DNA of 64,000 bases, taken from the NCBI GenBank assembly GCA_020912385.1, contig CP087220.1, positions 1,488,001 through 1,552,000 of the forward strand. The letters are read 5' to 3'. Source of the DNA: Neofusicoccum parvum. Its lineage: Eukaryota; Ascomycota; Dothideomycetes; Botryosphaeriales; Botryosphaeriaceae. The notes below the pieces were generated by a model. The model ran no database searches and had not been told where the DNA came from. It saw nothing but the letters and a program-made list of their open reading frames with translations. The position numbers were made by a program, and so were the translations under genes. Positions 33,341-43,815 of the stretch are shown in pieces. Each line of letters starts with the position of its first letter. Within the stretch, counting starts at the first letter, position 1.

Positions 33341-34948
33341 ATGTCTGATAGCGCACAGTCATTGGCACAGCGCAGGGCCTGCGATCGGTGCTACTCGGCC
33401 AAGGAGAAATGCAAGTTCATCACCCGCCATGACGAGTGCGACCGCTGTCTACGCCTCTGTTATCCGTGCCAAAGCCAGCGTCCGTTGCAACGGCCCGGTC
33501 GCAGACCCCGCTCCAGCCAACACCTTCGAGCTGCAAGGACAACATTTTCGTCAACGCCAACCGAAAACGTCGTCTCAAGTGCAATTTTCGTTTCGTCAAA
33601 CGCAGTCGCATCGCTGTCTGCAGATGCATTACGAACGTCCTTGTCCATGCTAGAGCCGACCGAGGAAAGGCTTATGCGGCGGGTTCTTGACAAGACTCAA
33701 TTCGCACAGTACCTTGTCCTCGGCCCTAGTTTCACCGAAGGCTTCCAGAGGGATTTGGCCCTTGCCGTTATCTCTGCCTGCGACTGGATCAAGGATGGCC
33801 TCATCGCTTGCTACGAAGCCGTAGCTGCTGCCACGGGCGTCGAGTTTTCCGAGTTCGAGAAGTCGACAACTTTAACCAGAAGCAGTTTGGCGCTTCAGAC
33901 GCTGCGATCCATCTCCAACCCTGAATCCGATCAGCTCATACCCTGGATGACCCTCGGACTTGCTCTCGTTACCTTTTCACAGTGTGCTCTTGGCACTGAT
34001 GCTTCTCCAGTCCGTCGCCTTATTCTCAGCCACGTCCACAGCTTGCAAAATCTCCCCAGCGAGCTGGTTGACCAACCGCTACTAATTTGTCTGACGGTGC
34101 TGGAGACGAACGAGTGCCTACTTCGGCGCCAGGTTCCTGTAATCAGACACACCTTTCGCGAACCATGCCACGTGGACAGGTACTTTGGAGTTTGCAGTGG
34201 CTTGTTGCCTCACCTCTACGACATCTGTGAGCTGAGCCATGCATTACATCATGCCGACGATGATGATTTGGATGATATTCTGGAAGCTTTCGACCGAGTT
34301 TCCCGGAGTGTCGAACAGTGGCAACCGACATTTCCGCCAAATTTCGACCGTCTGTTTACCATAGCGGAAGTCGTACACATTCTCGCGCAATGCCGCACCT
34401 ACAAAACCGCTGCACTGCTCTTCATTCACCGGTTGAAGTATCCTTTCGGGCACAATGACGATGCGGCAGGATCATTATCAAACAGCATCTTGTCGGAATT
34501 GGAAATCGCAAGGAATGCTACGCAGCTCGCCCCCCGCTGCGTCACTATGCCGTTCCTCATTGCGGCTGTGGAAGTGCGTGGAACTATGGAGCGGCAGAGA
34601 GTTTTAGAGGGTGTTGATATCTATACCGACAAAACATGCCCTCAGCTTCAGAACCAGATTAAAACGTTCTTGAAATCGCTATGGCAAATTAGAGACAACT
34701 CTACTGGTTTCTTTTGTGTCAACCACATTGGCCCGCAATCACGTGTTTTACCTCCTTGTTCCACATGCGTTTTACTACTTGCCTTGTTACTACACCATAC
34801 ACCTACCCCTGCACAAGTCATTCACCCTAGTTATGCGTATTTCCGTAAATCCGATCATTACACCTATATAGCAAGATTCTGTAGCAACAATAAGAAAACC
34901 AGCGGTGTCTTACTTTCTCGCGCCGTTCGACATTTTGGCTTCAGTTAG
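33341..34948 (+). CDS. Zn2Cys6 transcription factor
   Basis: Nuclear binuclear-zinc-cluster regulator, 535 residues, no intron seen. The cluster at about residues 14-40 has the spacing C-x2-C-x6-C-x8-C-x2-C-x6-C (ACDRCYSAKEKCKF ... CDRCLRLCYPC), with an extra Cys in the last loop, followed by a basic linker (RPGRRPRSS). The middle region is helical and Leu-rich, as in fungal-specific regulator domains. The last ~60 residues (from VNHIGPQSRVLP) become hydrophobic and then unlike the rest, so an unrecognised intron or an earlier end is possible. It begins 170 bases after the amidase stop, on the same strand, and is the obvious candidate regulator for the transporter-oxidase-amidase group. Confidence 0.88.
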   Translation: MSDSAQSLAQRRACDRCYSAKEKCKFITRHDECDRCLRLCYPCQSQRPLQRPGRRPRSSQHLRAARTTFSSTPTENVVSSAIFVSSNAVASLSADALRTSLSMLEPTEERLMRRVLDKTQFAQYLVLGPSFTEGFQRDLALAVISACDWIKDGLIACYEAVAAATGVEFSEFEKSTTLTRSSLALQTLRSISNPESDQLIPWMTLGLALVTFSQCALGTDASPVRRLILSHVHSLQNLPSELVDQPLLICLTVLETNECLLRRQVPVIRHTFREPCHVDRYFGVCSGLLPHLYDICELSHALHHADDDDLDDILEAFDRVSRSVEQWQPTFPPNFDRLFTIAEVVHILAQCRTYKTAALLFIHRLKYPFGHNDDAAGSLSNSILSELEIARNATQLAPRCVTMPFLIAAVEVRGTMERQRVLEGVDIYTDKTCPQLQNQIKTFLKSLWQIRDNSTGFFCVNHIGPQSRVLPPCSTCVLLLALLLHHTPTPAQVIHPSYAYFRKSDHYTYIARFCSNNKKTSGVLLSRAVRHFGFS

Positions 34949-35210
34949 TAAATCATCTACCTCGGATCTCTAGTAGTATATGAAAAATAATAGTACACGC
35001 GCATCAAGTATAACCGCGGGTCTTCTATGAATATATTTAAAAGTATTTTTACAGACTAGACTAAAGACAACTCTGTTTATAATAGTCGTAAACGTTGTAT
35101 GGACTTTGAGTATAGATAGGTAGTAGATTATTGTTAGTCTATATAGTATATAGTACCATCTATATAGCTTTAGTACTCGCAAACGAGTAGTGACTGCCGC
35201 AATTACTACC

Positions 35211-36399
35211 TTAGCACGGGAGGCCAGAACCGGAAGGGATACCGGTACACGTGTTCGCCTTCGTTCCGCCGGTGATTTTGATCAAGTTTGCCTTCCAGTT
35301 GCTGCAGCTAGCACAGAGGATGTAAATGTCGGTGCCGCCGGACAGGACATTACCGTGGATGTTGTTCAGGGTGACTTGCTTGATCGGCACGCCGGAGGTC
35401 GGGGTACCGGTCGGCCTGCCGTTCTGGTAGTCCTGCTGGATGACGATGCCGTTCTTTGAGATGTCCTGAAGTGTGATGCCGTCGAATGTTACGCCTGTTT
35501 AAGTAAAAAGTCAGAATCGCGTGCGTCTGCGCGCGTGCGTTTGCTCTATTGCACCAAGAGGCGAAGATCATACCAGTAACGCTTCCGGTCGCGCCGGCCA
35601 CGGTCTTAATGCGGACGCCGTTGTCAGAATTCTGGACGGTGCAGTCCTTGACGGTCACGCCGTTCACGACGTTATTGTCGCGGCCGCCGACGGAGCCGAT
35701 GGAGATACCGTGGCCGCCGATGCAGGTGTTGCCGAGGAATTTGATGTTGGTGCCAGAGTTGACGGCGAGGCAGTCGTCCTGGTTCGTGACGTGGCAGTTC
35801 TGGATAGTAATGTCCTGAGAGTTACCAACGTCGAAACCGTCCGTGTTGTGGCCCAAGTCACCTTTGTCGCCATCGGCGTTGTTGATGGTCACGTTGTCGA
35901 TGGTCAGGCCACTCGATCCATCAGTCGAAAAGGCCTGGACGGGCGTGTTCTTCACTTGGAGTCCCTTGATCGTGGACTTTCCGAGGAGTTTGTGGGCTGC
36001 AAAGAACTTTGGCTTCATGTTCTCCGCCGGGTTGTTGGTGCCCTTGCCATCCCACCACGCGGCACCATTGCCATCAATAAGGTGCCCTGGGGCTCCAGAT
36101 ACCTGGATATTGGTACCGGAGACGGAAATGAGCGGACCCGCCCACTTCGCGTGGCCGAACGTGGTTGTTCCCTCGAAGATGACACTGGTGCCCGGTTTCA
36201 ACCCCGTGAGATCAAGGGTGACACCGGCAGGGACAGCGATGTTGTTAAGGTGGATGACAGAGCAGCCACTTTTGCTGGTATTGGCTTGGGTGGCCGAGTT
36301 GAATGTACAATTGGCACGTGTAGCGAGCTCAGCAGGAGCAGCAATGGCGTTCGCAACACCCATACTGGCGCCGGCAACGAGAGTCGAGACTTTAACCAT
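35211..36399 (-). CDS. Secreted endopolygalacturonase (GH28)
   Basis: Plant cell-wall pectin hydrolase of glycoside hydrolase family 28, 369 residues in two exons (35574-36399 and 35211-35494; intron 35495-35573). Signal peptide about residues 1-20, then a short propeptide ending near TRANCTF. All catalytic motifs are present: [29 protein letters not shown] (with the catalytic-region His) and GVRIKT. C-terminal cysteines ([23 protein letters not shown]) form the usual disulfides. Length and parallel-beta repeat pattern fit fungal endo-acting enzymes. A TATA box and a repeated leader lie upstream. Likely induced by pectin and secreted during growth on plant tissue. Confidence 0.96.
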
Positions 36400-36460
36400 C
36401 TTGAATGATGAGAAGGTAGTAGAGCGAATGTTTGGGTGCGAGAGAGTGCGGGAGGAAAAC

Positions 36461-36526
36461 GTGATGCTGAGAGAAGTAGGATTCCTGAGCGTGATGATGG
36501 GAGAAAGAGAATTCCTGAGTGTGATG
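36461..36526 (-). repeat. 30-bp imperfect direct repeat in the polygalacturonase leader, next to TATA box
   Basis: The 16-base unit ATTCCTGAG(C/T)GTGATG recurs at 36481-36496 and 36511-36526 (plus-strand spelling), with related sequence before the first copy, giving a 30-base period. On the coding strand this is a CT-rich leader. A TATA-like ATATAAAT (minus strand) sits at 36534-36541, about 135 bases before the ATG. Confidence 0.7.
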
Positions 36527-36659
36527 TGGTAGAATTTATATTTCCACACTCTTCAATGAAATTGCAGAGCCATCTACACGTTCTAACCCAGTTAACGGTC
36601 ATCGAAATTTCGTGAAAGACCACGAGGTTGCTATAGTACGTATGGCCCATGTAGGAATA

Positions 36660-38526
36660 TACGGGAGTGTAAAACCTAGGACCAAACTAGAGTAAGCTCT
36701 CCTTAGCCTTAGGCCACCCATACTAACGATAGGATTACTAGTATATCGCGTCCGTATTCTAAGACTATGTAGTTATAGCGTATTACTAAAAACATACCTC
36801 TCTAAGATAGTATAAACCTAAAAAACGTCTAAAGGCAAGTGATAAGGTTATATATTATTTAATATTTTAATCTTAGCGCTTTCTCCTAATATTATAGTTC
36901 CTATAATTTTTTTAATAAGGTAGCTATCTTAAAATCTTTTACGCGATGTTAGGTCTATATAAAATAGTATCGACTATACTATAAACGAGCAAACGTATTT
37001 TCTAGTCTATCCGGAGCGGTAGTAGTATTCGTAACGGGTATGTGGTAGGTCTAGGCTATGGAAAGGGCCTAGTATAGACTATACACGAACTTTTTATTGC
37101 TTCAAGAGTTATCTAGGCGATTACGACCTTAGGTACGACGGGTGGCTTTGCTAACGCTCTACTCGCGGAAGAAGGACCAAAAGTATTACGAATTTACGGC
37201 TCAGCTCGGGCTCGGGTTAAGTGGTTGCACCGCTAGTCTCTCGTATGCGCAAAGATCGGTGTTAGAGATGGCGCCAACGGGGAACTACTTGCGTTAGGAT
37301 AGATGATTAGTAAAACAAAGGACGGACAAATCGTTGATGCGAGACCATACGAATAGCGTGACGCCGAACGATGAAGATGGTGCTAGGACTCGAGCGGCAA
37401 TCTAACGTCGCGTCTTCCGCATCTCGCCGTCCTACTACCGCCCGTCTAATGTCATGGTACGTTGCGCTCCACCCACGCCCAGCCGCAAGAAGCCGCGCCT
37501 CGCTGGCCCGGATACTGATTCTGCCGCCTCAAACGCTCGGGAAACACCATTGTACCCCTGCCTATACCTCCTGCTGCCCTAAGCTGCGATCTACGACGTT
37601 GATGGGAAATACCTGATACATTGGCGCGGCGCGGATCTGAGCCTCGGAGTGACCGGTCAAGTGTATCCTGGATGAGTTGGATGTCGCCTTTTGAATTCGA
37701 TGGGAGGATAATGGCTATAGGAACAGCCAGGAGCCCAATGATTGTCAAGGCATGACAGGACCGAATACCTGAACCCAACCGAGGATTGAACCGCGCTTGA
37801 ACCGTAGTGGGCACATTTAACAGTATCTCGGCGGTCTCCGCGCGTGTCATACTGGCCTGTGTTATATTCTTAGGGTTGCTTCGTCGGTTCCTCTACCAGT
37901 CGAGCTTGCGGAGAACCTTGATATACTCCTTATCCGCCTCTCGAAGAAATCAACCGCCTCGGGTAGGTTAAGATACCATTATACTCCGCTGTGTTTCAGT
38001 CCAAGCTATCATTATATCGGAATATACTGCTTGAGCGAGCGTCCTCGCCAGCTACGCCAGCAATAGACGGTGTTTATGTAGCGCTGGTGACTTCAACATA
38101 GCCCGTGTGTCTCCTAATGCGCATGCCATAGCGCGAGCATTGGAAAAGCAAATATTGACAGCCTTCTTTGTCGGTCGACTCGCTCACCTAAAGTCACCTG
38201 TCGAAGCGGCGCGGCATTGCGCAATGTGAAGCTTGTTTCATCCATGTTGGTTGCAGGCGACAACAGCCAAGACGGGCCAAGGTTCGTCAAGGCGGAAGTC
38301 GGCAAATTGCTGTAACCTCTTTGCCCATTCACGCCACTTCTTGGACCCACTCGTCGGAAAAGAGCCTTGGCTTACGACGTGCAAGATACTTTGTGATCCT
38401 TCGCTGGGCGGGCTTAGTAGAGATGGTATAAATACGTCATCTCGGCCTGCATCTTGTCTACCACTCTCTCGGGCCTTTGTTCTCTCCGCAGCATTCTTAC
38501 ACACTCGCCTGCAAATTGCTCCTGTC
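36660..38526. other. AT-rich, probably RIP-degraded intergenic region
   Basis: About 1.9 kb. From roughly 36.66 to 37.1 kb the sequence is very rich in TA, CTA and TAG with no open frame, the composition of heavily RIP-mutated repeats, but no element family can be named. The rest (37.1-38.4 kb) is mixed and shows no gene. TATAAATA at 38427-38434 is 93 bases before the SLC6 start codon and is its likely TATA box. Confidence 0.5.
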
Positions 38527-40500
38527 ATGATGAGCACGCAGTACCTAAAGAAGGTTGGTGGCTGGCTCGCACCACCTGCGCAGAAGTCGGATGAGGGGCG
38601 TGATCAATGGCCATCGCGAGCCGCATTCCTTCTTGCCGCTATGGGCGGCTGCGCAGGCCAAGGAAATCTATTGCGATACCCCTCTGTTGTCTACAATAAC
38701 TATGGCCTTCAATGGTTTGTTCCTTACCTTCTGGCTGTCACTTTGATTGCCATCCCGGCGCTTATTCTGGAGATCTCGGTCGGCCAAGCATATCAAGGTG
38801 GAACACTCATGGCCTTCAACAACGTCAACAATCGACTGAGAGGCGTTGGTCTGGGGCCCGTCTTCGTCAGCTTCATTGTCGTCCAATACTTTACCGTCAA
38901 TCTGGCATGGATAATGAACTATTTTCGCCATTCCTTCACGAGCCCGCTACCGTGGGAAGGCAGGATTGAAGAGTTTTACTGGAACGACATCATCCACAAC
39001 GTTGACTCGGTTGAAGGCAGCTTGACCCAGGGCAACAGTCAAGTCGCAGAGTACACTAGTTACCCAGGCACCGCAATTCTTGGAGAAACCGTTGGATGGA
39101 GCGCCTTTATCTGGTTCCTAATCTGGATCTCCATCTTTCGTGGCGTTGGCCTGACTGGCCGCGTCGTGTACTTTACCATGGGTTTGCCAATCATCACTAC
39201 CATCATTTTCGTTGGACGTGCGCTCTCTCTTGAGAATGCAGGAGAGGGTGTCAGGTTACTATGGGCTACCTGGAGGAGTGACCAACTCGCATCCGGAACT
39301 GTCTGGCAGACTGCTGTTGGACAGGTCTTCTTCTCCACTGGCATTGGCTTCGGCTATTTCACGTCATACGCATCGTACAACGCAAAGCACTCAAACGCTG
39401 TTATGGATGCAATCCTTATTTGCAGCAGCAATGTCTTGTTCGAGAATTTCGCTGCCTTTGCTGTGTTCGGTGTTGTCGGATACCTCCGCAGGTGGCCGCA
39501 AGATGGTGTCAGACTGGGCGCTTTCGTCGTGGGTTTCCTGACGCTTCCAGAAGCCGTGCTCCAGATGCCCGGCTCCAACTGGTGGGCAATTCTGCTGTTC
39601 TTCACCCTTGTGGTCCTTGGGTTTAGCTCAGCCTTTGTCATGCTGGACGCGGTTGTAACTCTCGCTGTCGATTCCGGGCTCAAATTATCACGTCCTGTTA
39701 TTGTTACCGGGTTGACTTTGCTGTCTTTCCTCATGTGCCTACCATACTGCACAGAATTCGGCTACTACCTTCTCGATGGAATTGACAGATGGATCAACAA
39801 CGTAGCCCTAATTTTCGTGGTCTGGTCCGAGGTTGTGAGTGCTACTACCGTCTATCGCTGGGCCGACGTTGTCAGCCAGACAGGGTTACCCGCATTCATC
39901 ACCTACAATGTCGGATATTTTGGAGGACAAGTCGCTGGAATCTCCGTCGCACACGGCCTAGGGAATCCCGGAGCAGGAGCTGGCGTCGGGTTTGGCCTCT
40001 ATATCGTTTGCACCGCCGCGTCCGTTTTTATCTCGAAGACACCCGCTTCCGAAGCTCCGAAGTTTTGGAGCGCCAAAAGTTTCCTCGGCCGGTTCTGGTA
40101 CCTGGCGTTCTACTCTGTAAGACTCAGCTGATGGTGTACGAGTTATCTGAGCTGACTTTTGTATCAAAAGGGAAACCAATTGCGGCGTGACCTCAATTTA
40201 GTCGTAGGTGGTGGGAAGAACTGGAACATTCCTGCCTTCCTCCCGCTTCTACTACGATACGTCAGCGGTCCAACTCTGGCTATTATCTTTAGCTTCGCAT
40301 ATCCCGAGTTCTATTCTCTTCGCTATGATCCGATGATGATAGCTGGATTTATCCTCGCGCATCTCTGCCTACTCATGATCATTCTTGGTTTTATCGTGCC
40401 AAGATATTACGAGTGTTTCGTACCGCCGCATCGACGGAGTGAGAATGATGAAGTGACTGTTGTTAATGAGACCAAAGGAGAAGATATTACGAGTGTATAA
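38527..40500 (+). CDS. SLC6-type neurotransmitter:sodium symporter family transporter
   Basis: Membrane transporter of 639 residues in two exons (38527-40116, 40171-40500; intron 40117-40170). It has the neurotransmitter:sodium symporter pattern: WPSRAAFLLAAMGGCAGQGNLLRYPSVVYNNYG over TM1-TM2 (the unwound TM1 region usually reads GxGNxWRFP; here QGNLLRYP), PALILEISVGQ, WQTAVGQVFFSTGIGFGYFTSYASYN at TM6-TM7, and about twelve membrane segments. Substrates in this family are amino acids and their derivatives, taken up with sodium. A charged cytosolic C-terminal tail ends the protein. It stands just left of a repeat-rich block; its 3' end is about 80 bases from a solo LTR. Confidence 0.9.
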
Positions 40501-40582
40501 TGTAATTTCAAAGTGGAAGCATTACTAGTAAAGGAGTAATAGTTAAAAAAAGAATGAATATAAGCGTATAATAAAAGGATAC

Positions 40583-41036
40583 TGTAACGGCGGGCCTCTA
40601 CCTCTAAGGATCCAAACACCAAAGAGGGTGGTAAGCCGTATTAGGGGTTTACCTTGAGTGGGTACAAGAGAGGGTGAGAGAGAACGAAGTAACGAATACA
40701 CGTAACTAAACACTGCGTGCGAAGGCCGTGTTACTAATTAATAGTGTAGATTGATTATCGAAGGAAGTTGACTACGAAGGTCAAAGCTATGCTAATAAGT
40801 GTGGTTTATATACGTAGGAGAGTCTATACAATCTGAAAGTTTATAGGTTCATTCCGCCAAGCGGTTGAACGTCTGAACTCCTGCGAGTTCAGGAGTTCAG
40901 AGTGCCAAGGCTTCAAACGGCTGAACCGGGAGTCACGTAACTTCCCGCCAGTGGATCTTCTTTTTGCGGGCGCGTAGGCGCCCCGCTTGTCCTTCCTTTC
41001 CTTCTACCCAGGTTCTGTGTAGGCTGCGCCGTAACA
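40583..41036 (+). mobile_element. Solo LTR 'A', 454 bp, with 5-bp target duplication
   Basis: Begins TGTAACGGCGGGCC and ends GGCTGCGCCGTAACA, the TGT..ACA ends of an LTR. It is flanked on both sides by GATAC (40578-40582 and 41037-41041), a perfect 5-bp target-site duplication, so it is a solo LTR left by recombination of a retrotransposon. It contains an internal hairpin of the form TGAACTCCTG...CAGGAGTTCA. Near-identical copy B lies inverted at 43045-43498, and a more diverged copy C at 47180-47654. Confidence 0.93.
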
Positions 41037-41129
41037 GATACGTGGATCTATTATATCGCCTCTAATTATATAGAGTTCAAAACGAGGGTATACTACTAAT
41101 TTTACTAAAAAGAGGAGCGCTGTAGTAAG

Positions 41130-41376
41130 CTAGGTATTAGCTATGTAGAATAGGAGGCCAGGCGGGCGCTAGATGCAGAGTCAGTTATACTGGTCACACT
41201 AGAGGTAGCACTGAGCGACGAGTTTATGACGTTTTTGAAGCGGCTCAAAATGATAAGGTAGCTGGACAGAATCGGTATTGACGAGTGCCATGTGGTGCTG
41301 AATGACCAGGTAGACTTCCGCAAGCAGCTGCAGCAGCTGTGGAAGCTCATGGCAGCAGAAACGCAGATGGTTCTAG
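41130..41376 (+). pseudogene. Fragment of a RecQ-like helicase gene
   Basis: The plus-strand frame reads ALSDEFMTFLKRLKMIR, stop, LDRIGIDECHVVLNDQVDF, then RKQLQQLWKLMAAETQMVL. This is the DExH box (DECH at 41280-41291) and its downstream region of a RecQ-family helicase. The last ~20 residues match the helicase at the right edge of the window at nearly every position. The internal TAG at 41259-41261 sits inside the conserved stretch. The similarity stops abruptly near 41376, so this is a broken piece. Confidence 0.8.
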
Positions 41377-41999
41377 TCGAAGGTCGGGTTTAAATAGGTA
41401 AGGAGGAAGTTTAGGTAGATGTTACTCTCGGCTTCGGCTAGGTTAAAGGTGAGGTTCGGTGTGCCTTTAGTTTCGTTATAGTCTGGTACGTGACGCTGGA
41501 TTATGCGGTGCAGGCGGGCAGAGACGTTCTGGATGGGTGTTGTAGGCCGGCGAAGGAGGTTCTAGTCATCGTTCGGTGTGGACGAGGCGTCCGAGTCGTA
41601 GTCAGTCATTGTGACGGTTCTGGGTTCTTGGTTCTGGGCTCTTCTGCAATCCAGCGGCAGCGCGGGTGGATCCTGGGCAGAGGTTCGGGTTCGTTTCGTT
41701 CAGTCGTTCGGGTGAAGTGAAGTCGAGATCTTGATCGGGTCTTTCTTTCAGTCGGTTCAGCAGGTGAGGTCAGGATCCAGCTAAGCACGTTGAACCAGGG
41801 CGAGCCAGTGGTCAGAGCCTGCTTTGGCTGGAGCAAGGGTAAGGTGAGTAAGCTTAGGAAAGTGTCACGACCAGTATCGATGCACGATCAAGATGGGTGC
41901 CAAACTGACAAAGTTCCTAAGCTAAAGAAGAAGAAGAAGAAGAGAAGGAGGAGCGGAGGCAGAAGAAGCTAATATATATATGGGCGGCGCTAAGCGAGG
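41377..41999. other. Unassigned sequence inside the inverted-LTR block
   Basis: G/T-rich left part and a purine-rich (AAG)n-like tract at 41924-41956. No coding region or known repeat recognised. Confidence 0.4.
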
Positions 42000-42995
42000 A
42001 GGTGAATGGCCAGGCAGCAGCGGAGTGAGTAAATGATGTCAGTTTGTGACAGAAATGAGCAACTTGGGCGCCGGCATGCAAAACTTACCATCCACCATGT
42101 TCCGAGCGTCGCTCCGCTGAGCAGCGCAAACACGGCCAGCAGTCCGAATGACCGCGCCGGTATCCAGAGGGCAAACACAAAGACGGTGCAAGCGAACGTC
42201 GTTATCCCGGCCACCTCAACGCGTCCATTCCGGTCGCTCAACAACCCCACGCACGGCCGCCCTACCGCGGTGCCCAGGTTCAGGATGGCCGTGATGGCGG
42301 ACGCCTGCGAGTCGCTCAAGCCAATCTCCTTCGCATACGCCGACAGGCTGTACAGCAGCGTCATGAAGCCGAGATTGCTCACGAAGGCCCAGGCTAGCAG
42401 CAGCAGCACGCTCTGGCGCCTCAAGAGGCGGGCGTCGAAGCCGCGCAGGGTGGGCTGGATCTGGCGGTTGCGGGAGCGCACAAAGGCGATGGCGGCCAGG
42501 TTGGCGGCGCCGGCGACGACGCCGATGACGCGCAGCGCCCACGCCGCCGACAGCCGCGCCAGCATCGCCTACGTCGCGAAGCTCCATGCCAGCCCGCCCG
42601 TGCCCGACCCCGCCGACACGATGCCGTTGGTCAGGCTGCGCTTCTTGACGAACCACTGGCTCGCGATGGGAACCACCGGCAGGAACGCCATGCCTAAGCC
42701 CAAGCCGACCAGCACGCCTTGCGTGAGGTAGAGCTGCCAGAGCGACGTCGCGAAGGAGGCTAGGATAAAGCCGCAGGACTAGATCAGCGCGCCGGCGATC
42801 ATGGGGATGTGCACGTTGCCGTGCAGGATGCGGATTAGGATGGTGAGCGGCGTGGCGATGGAGAGCGCCATACCGAACTAGATGCCGCCGATAAAGGCGA
42901 AGTCGAGGGCCGTGGCGCCGGGGAAGGTGTGCGAGTTGAGTTAGTGCGCCAGGAACACGCCGTAGGACTGCCGGTTGTGTCAGAAATGTGGGTGA
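42000..42995 (-). pseudogene. RIP-inactivated MFS monocarboxylate-type transporter
   Basis: One continuous reading frame on the minus strand is broken only by stops at 42941-42943 (TAA), 42878-42880, 42779-42781 and 42569-42571 (TAG); all four fall in the same frame and each is one C-to-T change from CAA or CAG. Between them the protein reads like a monocarboxylate-transporter (MCT) homologue: SYGVFLAH, LTQGVLVGLGLGMAFLPVV, QWFVKKRSLTNGIVSAGSGT, LSAYAKEIGLSDSQASAI and GRPCVGLLSDRNGR. Splice-like ends are seen at both sides (GTAAGT after TWWMV). The first exon and the C-terminal quarter are missing or unrecognised. Confidence 0.85.
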
Positions 42996-43044
42996 ATGTG
43001 CTGTGAAATTGTCGATATACTGATGCTAGACCCTAAGGCCTATG

Positions 43045-43498
43045 TGTTACGGCGCAGCCTACACAGAACCTGGGTAGAAGGAAAGGAAGGACAAGCGGGG
43101 CGCCTACGCGCCCGTAAAAAGAAGATCCACTGGCGGGAAGTCACGTGACTCCCGGTTCAGCCGTTTGAAGCCTTGGCACTCTGAACTCCTGAACTCGCAG
43201 GAGTTCAGACGTTCAACCGCTTGGCGGAATGAACCTATAAACTTTCAGATTGTATAGACTCTCCTACGTATATAAACCACACTTATTAGCATAGCTTTGA
43301 CCTTCGTAGTCAACTTCCTTCGATAATCAATCTACACTATTAATTAGTAACACGGCCTTCGCACGCAGTGTTTAGTTACGTGTATTCATTACTTCGTTCT
43401 CTCTCACCCTCTCTTGTACCCACTCAAGGTAAACCCCTAATACGGCTTACCACCCTCTTTGGTGTTTGGATCCTTAGAGGCAGAGGCCCGCCGTTACA
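43045..43498 (-). mobile_element. Solo LTR 'B', 454 bp, inverted copy of A
   Basis: Reverse complement of LTR A, with the same length and only four differences that I count, all transitions. Its flanks do not match (CTATG before, CCTGA after), so no target duplication is present and a rearrangement at one border is likely. It lies 317 bases upstream of the aldo-keto reductase start codon, oriented away from it. Confidence 0.92.
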
Positions 43499-43723
43499 CC
43501 TGACGCCACCACCGACAGCGTTGGATGCCTCTACTGGTGGACTGGCGGATGTTATTCGCGGGCCTACAGTATTCGGGGCGACTGCGGACCAACATTCCGC
43601 CACGGACTGTAATCGGCCTCTCTGCCACTTCGTAGGCTGCTGCCTATCGGCGTTAAGCGGCGGAGGGTGATAAGGTCGGATTTAGGAACGGTACGGCTCA
43701 TCTCCGGAATCCTTCAGCGCTTT

Positions 43724-43732
43724 TATATAAAA
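43724..43732 (+). promoter_or_regulatory. TATA box of the aldo-keto reductase gene
   Basis: TATATAAAA, 83 bases before the start codon at 43816. Confidence 0.6.
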
Positions 43733-43815
43733 GGGCGCAAAACACTTGCTGTAACATTCACACACATCTACTCCAGAAACCAGGAATAGAACGGAAGTAT
43801 TTGATTTTTGTTATC

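Noticed and set aside
40583..43498. Reading LTRs A and B as terminal inverted repeats of one DNA transposon
   Set aside because: A alone has a perfect 5-bp target duplication at both of its ends, the TGT..ACA ends are LTR-type, a third copy stands alone at 47180, and no transposase lies between.
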